64,000 nt of DNA from Nitratireductor arenosus (GTDB lineage Bacteria > Pseudomonadota > Alphaproteobacteria > Rhizobiales > Rhizobiaceae): contig NZ_WPHG01000007.1 in NCBI RefSeq assembly GCF_009742725.1, positions 62,001 to 126,000 on the forward strand, read 5' to 3'. This document shows, in pieces, positions 9,335 to 17,658 of this stretch; position 1 is the stretch's first letter; each line of letters begins with the position of its first letter. The notes under the pieces are model-generated. The model saw only the letters and a program-made list of their open reading frames with translations, did no database searches and was not told where the DNA came from. Both the position numbers and the translations under genes were made by a program.

Positions 9335-10025
9335 TGTCGGCGCGACCGAAAAAGCGCGGCCGCAGGGCGCCGACCGCCGCGCCCAGTACCAGCCAGAAGA
9401 CGAGGTTGGTGACGGTGACGACAACGACAAAACGATGATGCAGATCGGCCGGAACCGGCGATTCGTGACTGACCGGTTGCGGCGCGCCGACCAGATGCGG
9501 CGCAACGATCAGCGCCACCCCGACCACCGCCCACAAAGCCGAGGCGCGAAACGCGATCAGCGCCAGGCCGGCCGCGGTCGCGGCGATGGTGGCGATCCAC
9601 CAGACCTGCCGCGCCACGAGGTCGGCCGCCGGCATGGCCGGCAATTCGGGCGGCAGGCCGAGGCCTGGAGCCAGGGTGAAGACGCCGAAACCGGCAAAAC
9701 CCCAGACGAGACCCTGACGCCAACCGGCAATGCCGCCGGCGAATTCAGATGCAGCGACCAGCAGAAGCCCGAAACCGATGCCGGTGACGATTGCAGCAAG
9801 CGCGGTGTAAAGATTGCGTTCCATCCCGTCGGCGGGCGCCCAGGCTTCCGCGCCTGCCTCTTCGGCGGCGGCGGCGTCGCCATGATGGCCGCCGCCGGCG
9901 CTCTCGAAAGTCTCGGCCTGGAGAATCAGCGGCACGGTCGCGTAGACCTGCATGGCCGTCAGCACGAGCCCGGCCAACAGCCCGGCGAGCGCCGCGACGA
10001 ACACGACGTTACGAAGATCGGACAT
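9312..10025 (-). CDS. cbtA: Cobalt transporter subunit CbtA
   Basis: 237 aa membrane protein with about six hydrophobic segments, beginning NVVFVAALAGLLAGLVLTAMQ. It has the histidine-containing stretch ESAGGGHHGD near residues 42-51, and a C-terminal HHRFVVVVTVTNLVFWLVLGA block. CbtA is the larger part of a predicted B12-regulated cobalt uptake system. It follows cbtB by 13 bp behind a cobalamin riboswitch, which fits cobalt supply for corrin synthesis. Its end overlaps cobU by 23 bp. Confidence 0.9.
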   Translation of the reverse strand: MSDLRNVVFVAALAGLLAGLVLTAMQVYATVPLILQAETFESAGGGHHGDAAAAEEAGAEAWAPADGMERNLYTALAAIVTGIGFGLLLVAASEFAGGIAGWRQGLVWGFAGFGVFTLAPGLGLPPELPAMPAADLVARQVWWIATIAATAAGLALIAFRASALWAVVGVALIVAPHLVGAPQPVSHESPVPADLHHRFVVVVTVTNLVFWLVLGAAVGALRPRFFGRADNARTRFA

Positions 10026-10038
10026 GTCGGATCACCCG

Positions 10039-10218
10039 TTAGTGGCAGGGAAAGGCCATGGAGTGACGATAGTCGTGGGCGGCGTTGTGGACCGCCTCCA
10101 TCGGGGCGAAGCCCGAAACCGCGACAACGAAAAGTCCGAGCAGCCCGGCCATCGCCAACGGCATGGCGCGGGATCGGGTCGAGGCGGAAGCGCCCAAGGT
10201 CGTGGTGTTCGAATTCAT
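10039..10218 (-). CDS. cbtB: Cobalt transporter subunit CbtB
   Basis: 59 aa from the ATG at 10218 (MNSNTTTLG). One membrane segment (about 19-39) is followed by a His-rich tail: HNAAHDYRHSMAFPCH, with four His plus a Cys that could bind cobalt. Single-helix His-tailed CbtB upstream of CbtA is the standard arrangement. It is the first gene after the minus-strand cobalamin riboswitch, so B12 should repress it. An AGGACAGGAC stretch serves as ribosome-binding site. Confidence 0.9.
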   Translation of the reverse strand: MNSNTTTLGASASTRSRAMPLAMAGLLGLFVVAVSGFAPMEAVHNAAHDYRHSMAFPCH

Positions 10219-10231
10219 GTCCTGTCCTTTC

Positions 10232-10248
10232 GCCCTCCACCCGAGGGC
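10232..10248 (-). promoter_or_regulatory. Hairpin between the cobalamin riboswitch and cbtB ribosome-binding site
   Basis: Perfect 6-bp stem (GCCCTC, GGGTG, GAGGGC in the transcript) just upstream of the purine-rich cbtB ribosome-binding site. No T tract follows, so it looks like an expression platform acting on translation rather than a terminator. This is inference from position. Confidence 0.55.
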
Positions 10249-10265
10249 CTTGGCATTGCGTTCAC

Positions 10266-10430
10266 GACGACGGCAGGTTTCCTGGCTTGCGGCTCGACGC
10301 TCCCTGCCCGCCTTCCCGAAGCAGCGCTTCAGTGGCCTTTGGGGTGGAGCTTGCCGCCTACAGTTGCGGGGGCAGCCGCGGATTTGGGCACGAGGCCCGC
10401 ACCGCATTCCCTTGTTCTCTCGGGAACCAT
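10266..10430 (-). ncRNA. Cobalamin riboswitch upstream of cbtB-cbtA-cobU-cobO-cobQ
   Basis: Read on the minus strand it shows the ordered cobalamin-riboswitch signatures: GGTTCCC near 10430, the core CCGCAACTGT at 10360-10369, GCCACTG, GGGAAGGCGGGCAGG, and the B12 box GCCAGGAAACCTGCC at 10272-10286. It lies 48 nt before the cbtB ATG. Binding of adenosylcobalamin should turn off cobalt uptake and the late pathway genes. The 5' and 3' limits are approximate. Confidence 0.95.
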
Positions 10431-10541
10431 CGACAGCCGCAGTCATAACGCAATTCGAAACGGGCGCAAACCTCAATTCTCCCGCTTCGCTGTCCCGATG
10501 CCGACATGACAGCCTGGAATCGGCGTCGGCGTGCCAGGTGT

Positions 10542-11135
10542 TCACATGCGGAGCGCGAGCGCGACCGACAGGATCAGCATCGCGGCGAAAGCAATGTTGA
10601 TGACACGATTAAGCCTAGGCCGGCGCAGAAACCGGGTCATGAGCGCGCCGCCGGCGAGCCATGCCGTGTTGACCAGAGCAAGGATGACGAGCAGCAGTCC
10701 CGCCTTGATGAACGCGTCGACGATGGAAGAGCCCCCAAACAGAACGAAGCCGGAAAACATCGCCGCCATCGCGGCGTAGGCCTTGGGGTTGAGCAGCGAA
10801 AGCACGATCCCGTCGCCGAGCGAGGGCGCGCGCGCCGTCTGCCGCGCCGTCGACAGCGGCGGGGCGGTGGCGATGCGCCAGGCGAGATAGATGAAATAGG
10901 CAGCGGCGGCGGCCGTCACCACGGGCCCGAGCGCGGGCACGGCCAGCACGATGGCGATCATGCCGCTCGCTGTCAGCGCCATGACAAGCACCATGCCGAC
11001 GAGAAGGCCCGTCATGTAGCCGAGGCCGCGCCGGGCACCGAACGCCGCTCCCGCCGCCGCGAGGCTGAGCGTATTGGGACCCGGACTGCCGGTCAGCACC
11101 AAGCCGGCGACGAGAAACCCGATCAAGTCTTCCAT
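10542..11135 (-). CDS. LysE/RhtB family amino-acid exporter-like protein
   Basis: 197 aa from the ATG at 11135. Family start EDLIGFLVAGLVLTGSPGPNTLSLAA (conserved SPGPN turn), then ARRGLGYMTGLLVGM and about six membrane helices with the mid-protein LLNPKAYAAM block. LysE/RhtB proteins export basic or neutral amino acids and related compounds. It sits on the minus strand between the two cobalamin riboswitches, and its own transcript would run towards the cbtB riboswitch. A corrin-pathway role (for example handling a threonine-derived compound) is only a guess. Confidence 0.85.
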   Translation of the reverse strand: MEDLIGFLVAGLVLTGSPGPNTLSLAAAGAAFGARRGLGYMTGLLVGMVLVMALTASGMIAIVLAVPALGPVVTAAAAAYFIYLAWRIATAPPLSTARQTARAPSLGDGIVLSLLNPKAYAAMAAMFSGFVLFGGSSIVDAFIKAGLLLVILALVNTAWLAGGALMTRFLRRPRLNRVINIAFAAMLILSVALALRM

Positions 11136-11218
11136 AGTGTGCGTCCGTTGCGATCCAGGCGGGATCGGCAGGGTCCTACAGCCGCGCCGTGCCGGCAAGC
11201 AGCCATGCAGGCGTTGCA

Positions 11219-11247
11219 TTGACAGCCCTGTCGCTCGCGGCCTAAAT
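11219..11247 (+). promoter_or_regulatory. Sigma-70-type promoter of the cobW-cobN operon
   Basis: TTGACA at 11219-11224 and CTAAAT at 11242-11247 with a 17-bp spacer. The start point expected about 7 bp downstream falls right at the 5' edge of the cobalamin riboswitch, which supports the call. Confidence 0.75.
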
Positions 11248-11258
11248 GCCGGCCTGAC

Positions 11259-11428
11259 GGTTCCCTTCCACGCGGAAGGGCTAAGAGGGAACGCGGTGCG
11301 AAGCGACCGGCTTCAATTCCGCGGCTGTCCCCGCAACTGTGAGCGGCGAGCTTCGCGTCGATTGCCACTGGATTTGTCCGGGAAGGCGGCGCGGTGCGGC
11401 GACCCGCAAGCCAGGAGACCTGCCGTCG
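11259..11428 (+). ncRNA. Cobalamin riboswitch upstream of the DUF1636-cobW-cobN operon
   Basis: Signatures in order: GGTTCCC at 11259, the GGGAACGCGGTGCG block, CCGCAACTGT at 11331-11340, GCCACTG near 11364, GGGAAGGCGGCGCGG, and the B12 box GCCAGGAGACCTGCC at 11410-11424. It opens the plus-strand arm of the cob cluster, so the corrin-ring operon should be shut down by adenosylcobalamin. Limits are approximate. Confidence 0.96.
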
Positions 11429-11445
11429 CAACAGCAATCCTGACC

Positions 11446-11471
11446 GCCCGGCGGGTGACCCGGGCAAGGAG
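11446..11471 (+). promoter_or_regulatory. Hairpin plus Shine-Dalgarno that set the TTG start of the DUF1636 gene
   Basis: GCCCGG (11446-11451) pairs with CCGGGC (11460-11465), and AAGGAG (11466-11471) follows at once. There is no T tract. The hairpin sits where a riboswitch platform could mask the ribosome-binding site, mirroring the arrangement before cbtB. Confidence 0.55.
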
Positions 11472-11479
11472 TTCGACGA

Positions 11480-11935
11480 TTGACCTTCGACGACAGGACT
11501 GACTCGTCCGCGACGGACCCGGCTGCGACAGCAGACGCGCCAACGCCTGCTGCCGCCACGATCCTTGTGTGCAGCTCGTGCCGCGGCGCGGACGGCGCCG
11601 ACGACCGGCCGCGTCCGGGACATCTTCTTGCCGAGGCCGCCCGCGCGGCCAACGAGGATGCCGGCATCCGGATCGTTGAGATCGAATGCCTGGGCAATTG
11701 CAAGCGCCGTCTGAGCGCGGCGCTGTTGTGCGAGGGCGCCTGGAGCTACGTGTTCGGCGACCTCGCGGTCGAAAACGGCGCCGACCTGGTGGCCGGAGCC
11801 AAGCTCTTCCAGACGTCCGAAAACGGTCTCATGCCCTGGCGCGGACGACCCGAATGTCTCAAGCGCGGGCTGGTTTCCAGACTGCCGCCCGCAACCGCCA
11901 TTGCCCTTGCCGCAACCCAAAAGGATCCATCATGA
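11480..11935 (+). CDS. DUF1636 family cysteine-rich metal-binding protein
   Basis: 151 aa from a TTG at 11480; no ATG fits, and AAGGAG lies 8 bp upstream. Four cysteines in two pairs (CSSC at 31-34, CLGNC at 70-74) sit in a thioredoxin-like ferredoxin layout, typical of DUF1636 proteins found beside cobW. Function is unestablished; a Fe-S or cobalt/zinc-binding accessory role for the cobaltochelatase step is inference from the locus. Its TGA overlaps the cobW ATG (ATGA), implying coupled synthesis. Confidence 0.85.
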   Translation: MTFDDRTDSSATDPAATADAPTPAAATILVCSSCRGADGADDRPRPGHLLAEAARAANEDAGIRIVEIECLGNCKRRLSAALLCEGAWSYVFGDLAVENGADLVAGAKLFQTSENGLMPWRGRPECLKRGLVSRLPPATAIALAATQKDPS

Positions 11936-12969
11936 CTGCTTCCGCCGACCGCGTCCCCTGCACCGTCGTCACCGGTTTCCTCGGGGCGGGCAAGACGACG
12001 CTGATCCGCAACCTGATCGAGAACGCCAACGGCCGGCGCATCGCCATCATCGTCAACGAGTTCGGCGATGTCGGCATCGACGGCGAGATCCTGAAGAGTT
12101 GCGGCATCGAGAACTGCCCGGAAGAAAATGTGTTCGAACTGGCCAATGGCTGCATCTGCTGCACGGTCGCCGACGATTTCGTGCCGGCGCTCGACCAAAT
12201 CCTGGCGCGCGAGCCGAAGGTCGACCATATTCTGATCGAGACCTCCGGCCTGGCCTTGCCCAAGCCGCTGGTGCAGGCATTCCAGTGGCCGGCGATCAAG
12301 GGGCGGGTCACCGTCGACGGCGTGGTGGCGGTGGTCGACGGGCCGGCGCTCGCCGACGGCCGGGTCGCCGCCGACATGGACGCGCTCGCCGCCCAGCGCG
12401 CGGCCGACGAAACGCTCGACCACGACGACCCGGTCGAGGAAGTGTTCGAGGACCAGGTCGCCTGCGCCGACCTCGTCATCCTGTCGAAGAGCGACCTGCT
12501 TGATGAAGACCAGGCCGGCCGCGCCCGCGCGGCGGTGGAGCGCCACCTTGCCCGCGCCGTCAAGATCGTGCCGGCCGCCAACGGCAAGGTCGATCCGTCG
12601 GTGCTGCTCGGGCTGGGGCTCGCCGTCGAGGACGATATCGAGAACCGGCGCACGCATCACGACGGCATGCTCGACCACGAGCACGACGATTTCGACACGC
12701 ATGTGATCGAGCTGCCCGCGATTTCCGACCCCGATGCACTCGCGCGCCGGGTGACGGCGGCGGCGGAAAATGCCGGCGTGCTGAGGCTCAAGGGTTTTGC
12801 CCATGTCGAGGGCAAGCCGATGCGCCTGCTCGTTCAGGCGGTGGGGCCGCGCGTGTCGCATTATTACGACCGCGCCTGGGCGCCGGACGAGACCAAAGGC
12901 ACGCGGCTTGTGGTGATCGGGCTGAAAGGCCTGGACCGCGACGCGATCGAAAAGACCCTGGCGGCATAG
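11932..12969 (+). CDS. cobW: CobW, GTPase/metallochaperone of cobalamin synthesis
   Basis: 345 aa. G3E-family GTPase: P-loop GFLGAGKTT (15-23), the metal-binding CxCC motif GCICC (Cys73, Cys75, Cys76), ETSGLALPKP, the base-recognition block SKSDLLD near 184-190, and a His-rich segment THHDGMLDHEHDDFDTH before the C-terminal domain. CobW is thought to deliver Co(II) for the chelatase, matching its place directly before cobN (19 bp gap). It overlaps DUF1636 upstream by 4 bp. Confidence 0.96.
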   Translation: MTASADRVPCTVVTGFLGAGKTTLIRNLIENANGRRIAIIVNEFGDVGIDGEILKSCGIENCPEENVFELANGCICCTVADDFVPALDQILAREPKVDHILIETSGLALPKPLVQAFQWPAIKGRVTVDGVVAVVDGPALADGRVAADMDALAAQRAADETLDHDDPVEEVFEDQVACADLVILSKSDLLDEDQAGRARAAVERHLARAVKIVPAANGKVDPSVLLGLGLAVEDDIENRRTHHDGMLDHEHDDFDTHVIELPAISDPDALARRVTAAAENAGVLRLKGFAHVEGKPMRLLVQAVGPRVSHYYDRAWAPDETKGTRLVVIGLKGLDRDAIEKTLAA

Positions 12970-12988
12970 GAGGACGAACCGCAGCGCG

Positions 12989-15900
12989 ATGCACATCCTC
13001 GCCACCAGTTCCGCGACGCTCGACGATCTGATCGAGCCGGTCGACCTGCGCCAGGCGCCGGCCGACATGGTGGCGTTGTCGTTCACCGACAGCGATCTTT
13101 CCGCGCTGGCCGCCGCCTGGCGCGCCGAAAGCGAGGCGGTGCCGTCGCTGAGGCTCGCCAGCCTGCGCGAACTGCGCCATCCGATGTCGGTCGATCTGTG
13201 GCTCGACAGCGTCGCCGCCCAGGCGAAGGTGATCCTGGTGCGGATTCTGGGCGGCTATGACTGGTGGCGCTACGGCTGCGACCGGCTGGCAGAGATCGCG
13301 CGTCAAAAGGGCATCGCGCTGGCGCTGCTGCCCGGCGAATGCCGCGAAACCGACGAGCGGCTCGCCGCGCTGTCGACGGTCGGGCCCGAGGAACAGGCCG
13401 GCCTGCTCGCCTATTTCCGCGAGGGCGGGACGGCGAACATGCGCGCGCTGCTGCGCCGGATGGCCGTGCACGCAGGCCACGACATCGACGCGGAACCGGC
13501 AACACCGCTGCCCAAGGCGGGGTTTTATTGTCCCGGCCGCGGCGCGGTCGATGCCGCGACCGCGCTGGCCGCGCGGCCGGCCGGCGCGGCGACGGTGCCG
13601 CTGCTGTTTTATCGTTCGATGCTGCTTGCCGAGGACGTCGCGCCGATCGACCGGCTTTCCGAGGCGATGGCCGCGCGCGGGATGTTTGCCCTGCCGCTGT
13701 TCGTGTCGAGTCTGAAGGATCCGGCGGTCCGCGCCTTCGTCCTCGATACGACACGGAAGCAGGCGGCGCGCGCCATCGTCACCACGACCGCCTTTGCCAG
13801 CGGTGCGGAGCCCGGCGCCGAAACGCTGTTCGACACGCTCGGCGTGCCGGTTTTCCAGGCGGTTATCGCCACGACGCGGCGCGAGGCCTGGCAGAGCGGC
13901 GCGCGCGGCCTGGCTCCGGCCGACCTTGCCATGCATGTTGTCCTGCCCGAACTCGACGGGCGCATCCTCGCCGGGGCGATCTCCTTCAAGGACACGGTCG
14001 AGAGCGAGGATGCGCTCGCCTATCGCGGCCAGGTCAACAGGCCCGAGCCCGACCGGGTGGCGGGTGTCGCGGACCGAATCGCGACCTGTCTGAGGCTCCA
14101 GGCGACGCCGCGCGCAAAACGCCGCATCGCCATTCTGATGCCCGATTACCCGGGCGCGGCCGGGCGCACCGGCTACGCCGTCGGCCTCGACGTGCCGGGC
14201 AGCGTCCTGACCATGCTCGCCGACCTTAAGGCTGTCGGCTATGACGTTAAAAACATTCCGGAAACGCCGCGCGATCTGCTGCGGCTGATCGAACGCGGCG
14301 AAGAGGCCGTTTCGGCCGAAACCTATGCGCGCCATTTCGAAGCCCTGCCCGAGGCCGCGCGTGCGGCCGTGGAGGCGGCGTGGGGACCCTCGCCCGCCGA
14401 CGGATCGGAGGATTTCGGCTTTCGCGCCGCGACGTTCGGCAATGTCACGGTGGCGCTCGCCCCCGATCGCGGACGCGCCGAGGACCGCCGCGTCGACTAT
14501 CACGACCCGGCCCTGCCGCCGCGCCACGCCCTGCTTGCCTTCGGGCTGTGGCTGCGGGAGCGGCAAGGGTGCCACGCACTTGTCCATGTCGGCGCGCACG
14601 GCACGCTCGAATGGCTGCCCGGCAAGACCGTGGCGTTGTCAAACGCCTGCTTTCCCGAGATCGTGACCGGCGGCCTGCCGGTGATCTATCCCTTCATCGT
14701 TTCCAATCCGGGCGAGGCCGCGCAGGCCAAGAGACGCATCGCGGCCGTGACCATCGGCCACCTGCCGCCGCCTTTGACCGGTGCCGGCCTGTCGCCCGAG
14801 CAGCAGGAACTGGAGCGCCTGGTCGACGAATACGCCCAGGCCGACGGGCTCGACCGGCGCCGACGCGACCGTCTGGCCGGGCTGATCGTGGAGAAGGCGG
14901 CGCAAAACGGTCTTGCCCCGGAGGCCGGGGTCGCAGACGCCGACGATCCCGACGCCGCGCTGATGAAGATCGACGCCTGGCTGTGCGACCTGAAGGATTT
15001 CGCCGTCAAGGACGGTCTGCACATCTATGGCCGCGCGGCCGCAATCGACGACGAACCGATCCGCCATGCCAGCGCCGATGCCGAACGCGACGCGCTGATC
15101 GCAGCCCTCGACGGGCGCCATGTCGCGGCCGGCCCTGCCGGCGCGCCGGCGCGGGGCCGCACGGACGTGCTGCCGACCGGCCGCAATCTCTACACCGCCG
15201 ATCCGCGCACCATGCCGACGCCGACCGCCTTCGAACTCGGCCGGCTGGCCAGCGAGGAAGTGCTGCGGCGCTACTTGCAGGATCACGGTGATTGGCCGCG
15301 CTCGCTGGTGATCGATTTGTGGGGCAGCGCCAGCCTGCGCACCGGCGGCGAGGAGATCGCGCAAGGGCTGGCGCTGATGGGCTGCCGGCCGCAATGGGAC
15401 GCCGCCACAGGCCGGGTGACCGGCATCGAGGTCTTGCCGCCGGCGCGCCTGGGGCGGCCGCGCGTCGACGTCACCTTCCGTATTTCCGGCCTGTTCCGCG
15501 ACATGTTCGCGACCCAGATCGCGTTGCTCGATACCGCCGTCGCCGCGGTGGCCGCGCGCGAGGAGGCGACCGGCGACAATCCGCTCGCCGAGGCAAGCCG
15601 CGGCGGCGCCCGGCCGCAACGGATTTTCGGCTCCTCGCCCGGCGCCTATGGCGCGGGCATCGAAGGCCTGCTTGCCGGCGGTGCCTGGGCCGAGCGTGCC
15701 GAGATCGGGCAGGCGTTTCTGAACGCGACCTCGCATGCGTTCGGCGGCGCCGATGGCGAGGCCATGGCGGCGCCCGGCGCCTTCGCCGAACGCGTGGCCG
15801 ACGCCGCGCTGCTGATCCATACCGGCGACGATCCGGGCCGCGACATTCTCGAGGGCTCGGCCGACGTCGCCTTCATCGGCGGTTTCGCGGCCGCCGCGGC

Positions 15901-16336
15901 CGCGCTCGGCAACAAGGCCGATCTGATCGCGCTCGATACGACCGATCCGGCCAGGCCGCGCGCCCGGTCGGTGGCGGAAGCGGTGACGCGCGTGGTGCGG
16001 GCGCGTGCGGTCAATCCGCGCTTCATCGCCGGCCAGATGCGCCACGGCCCGCGCGGGGCAGCCGAATTCGCCGAGACGGTCGATCGCCTGGTCGGTTTTG
16101 CCGAGACCACGGCGGCGATACCGGGCAGCCTGATCGAGGCCGTGCACGAGGCCTATCTCGGCGACGCGCGGGTGCGCGCCTTTCTTCTCAGGGAAAACCC
16201 AGCCGCCGCGCGCGCTATCGCCCAGCGCTTTGCCGACGCGCGCCGGCGCGGCCTGTGGCATCCGCGCCGCAACGCCATCGACGACGACCTCGCCATCCTG
16301 ATCGCGGAAGCGCGCGCCGGGGAGCAGGCAGCATGA
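12989..16336 (+). CDS. cobN: Aerobic cobaltochelatase subunit CobN
   Basis: 1115 aa, magnesium chelatase H-like large subunit that binds hydrogenobyrinic acid a,c-diamide and inserts cobalt with ATPase subunits CobS and CobT, which are not in this window. Landmarks: ILGGYDWWRYG near 86, PDYPGAAGRTGYAVGLD (about 382-398), VHVGAHGTLEWLPGK (about 531-545) and YPFIVSNPGEAAQAKRR (about 568-584), then GSSPGAYGAGIEGLL. It is shorter than the roughly 1270 aa P. denitrificans protein but keeps both ends. AGGAGGA lies 14-20 bp before the start. Confidence 0.96.
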   Translation: MHILATSSATLDDLIEPVDLRQAPADMVALSFTDSDLSALAAAWRAESEAVPSLRLASLRELRHPMSVDLWLDSVAAQAKVILVRILGGYDWWRYGCDRLAEIARQKGIALALLPGECRETDERLAALSTVGPEEQAGLLAYFREGGTANMRALLRRMAVHAGHDIDAEPATPLPKAGFYCPGRGAVDAATALAARPAGAATVPLLFYRSMLLAEDVAPIDRLSEAMAARGMFALPLFVSSLKDPAVRAFVLDTTRKQAARAIVTTTAFASGAEPGAETLFDTLGVPVFQAVIATTRREAWQSGARGLAPADLAMHVVLPELDGRILAGAISFKDTVESEDALAYRGQVNRPEPDRVAGVADRIATCLRLQATPRAKRRIAILMPDYPGAAGRTGYAVGLDVPGSVLTMLADLKAVGYDVKNIPETPRDLLRLIERGEEAVSAETYARHFEALPEAARAAVEAAWGPSPADGSEDFGFRAATFGNVTVALAPDRGRAEDRRVDYHDPALPPRHALLAFGLWLRERQGCHALVHVGAHGTLEWLPGKTVALSNACFPEIVTGGLPVIYPFIVSNPGEAAQAKRRIAAVTIGHLPPPLTGAGLSPEQQELERLVDEYAQADGLDRRRRDRLAGLIVEKAAQNGLAPEAGVADADDPDAALMKIDAWLCDLKDFAVKDGLHIYGRAAAIDDEPIRHASADAERDALIAALDGRHVAAGPAGAPARGRTDVLPTGRNLYTADPRTMPTPTAFELGRLASEEVLRRYLQDHGDWPRSLVIDLWGSASLRTGGEEIAQGLALMGCRPQWDAATGRVTGIEVLPPARLGRPRVDVTFRISGLFRDMFATQIALLDTAVAAVAAREEATGDNPLAEASRGGARPQRIFGSSPGAYGAGIEGLLAGGAWAERAEIGQAFLNATSHAFGGADGEAMAAPGAFAERVADAALLIHTGDDPGRDILEGSADVAFIGGFAAAAAALGNKADLIALDTTDPARPRARSVAEAVTRVVRARAVNPRFIAGQMRHGPRGAAEFAETVDRLVGFAETTAAIPGSLIEAVHEAYLGDARVRAFLLRENPAAARAIAQRFADARRRGLWHPRRNAIDDDLAILIAEARAGEQAA

Positions 16337-17658
16337 ACGCTTCCCCGCGGCGCGGCGCCTGCCCGTCCCTGAGCGCGCCGATGGAAACCGGCGACGGGCT
16401 GCTTGTTCGGCTGCAGCCCTTGCAGGGCGGGGTGAGCCCGGCCCAGCTTGCCGGCCTCGCCGAGGCCGCGGCGCGCTTCGGCAACGCGATGATGGAGGTC
16501 ACGGCGCGCGGCAGCCTGCAGATCCGCGGGCTCAGCCACGGTTCGGCCGGCGATCTTGCCGACGCCGTCGACCGGCTCGGCATCACCGTGCGCAGCGGCG
16601 TGCCTGTCGAAACCGGACCGCTCGCCGGCCTCGACCCGAGCGAAACCGCCGATCCGCGCCCGCTGGCAGAAAAGATCCGCGCCGGCATCGCCGCCTCCGG
16701 CCTGGCGCCGAAACTGGCACCGAAAATTTCGGTGATCGTCGATGGCGGCGGCGCGCTGACGCTCGGCGACCTGATCGCCGATCTGCGCCTGACGGCGCTG
16801 GATGCGAACTCCTGGCGGCTTGCGGTCGGCGGTACGGCGGCGCGCGCGCGGGTGATCGGCGTCGTGACGGGCGAGACCGCGCACGCCGCGATCGTGACGC
16901 TGCTTGAGGCGATCGCCGCCAAGGGAGGCGCTGCGCGCGGGCGCGATCTTGCGCCCGACGAGCTGGCAGGCTCGCTGCGCGGCCTTGCCATCGCCGCAGC
17001 CCCCGACGCCGATGCCCCTGCCCTGCCGGTCGGCCGGTTTGCGCTGAAAGGCGATCGCACAGCGCTCGGCATCGCGCTATCCTTCGGCCAGGTCCATGCG
17101 GGCCCTCTCGCCGAGCTTGCGAACACGGCCGGGCGCGCCGGCATTGCCGAAATCCGCTTCGCGCCGGGGCGCGGACTTTTGTTGCTGGCGAAGGCCGGCA
17201 CCGACGTTTCAACCTTGCGTCAGATCAGCGCAAAGTCCGGCTTCGTTGTCGATGCCGACGATCCGCGCCTGTCGGTCGTCGCCTGCGCCGGCCAGCCGGC
17301 CTGCGCTGCCGGCCGTTACCGGACCCGCGAGACCGCAGCTGCGATCACCAAGGCGGCGGCCGGCCTGTTCGACGGCTCGCTTCGGCTGCATCTTTCGGGT
17401 TGCGCCAAGCGCTGCGCGCAGCCGGCGCGGCCCGGCTGGACGCTGCTCGGCGGCGACGCGACCCGCACGCTGACCACCGACACGGCCGACACACACGAAA
17501 CCTGCGGCGAGGTCGCGGCCGGAGAAGAAGCCGGCGCATTCGCACGCTTGACGGCAGCCTTCAAGCGCCACAGGAAGACGGACGAAACAGCTGCCGCCTT
17601 CCTGGCCCGCCAGGACGCCTCCACGCTTACCACTTGGCTTCGCCGGGACCCGACATGA
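16333..17658 (+). CDS. cobG: Precorrin-3B synthase CobG
   Basis: 441 aa, from the ATG at 16333 overlapping the cobN stop. Nitrite/sulfite reductase-like monooxygenase that uses O2 to make precorrin-3B, the step that marks the aerobic pathway. It has the two half-repeats typical of the family (MMEVTARGSLQIRGL near 51 and AEIRFAPGRGLLLLA near 270) and the paired cysteine motifs ACAGQPAC and SGCAKRC (about 316-362) for a [4Fe-4S] cluster. Its presence removes the need for CobZ. ATGA coupling on both sides. Confidence 0.94.
   Translation: MNASPRRGACPSLSAPMETGDGLLVRLQPLQGGVSPAQLAGLAEAAARFGNAMMEVTARGSLQIRGLSHGSAGDLADAVDRLGITVRSGVPVETGPLAGLDPSETADPRPLAEKIRAGIAASGLAPKLAPKISVIVDGGGALTLGDLIADLRLTALDANSWRLAVGGTAARARVIGVVTGETAHAAIVTLLEAIAAKGGAARGRDLAPDELAGSLRGLAIAAAPDADAPALPVGRFALKGDRTALGIALSFGQVHAGPLAELANTAGRAGIAEIRFAPGRGLLLLAKAGTDVSTLRQISAKSGFVVDADDPRLSVVACAGQPACAAGRYRTRETAAAITKAAAGLFDGSLRLHLSGCAKRCAQPARPGWTLLGGDATRTLTTDTADTHETCGEVAAGEEAGAFARLTAAFKRHRKTDETAAAFLARQDASTLTTWLRRDPT

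Noticed and set aside
9243-10448. 401-codon plus-strand frame opposite cobU-cbtA-cbtB
   Set aside because: Spans three convincing minus-strand genes and a riboswitch; product has no fold-like pattern.
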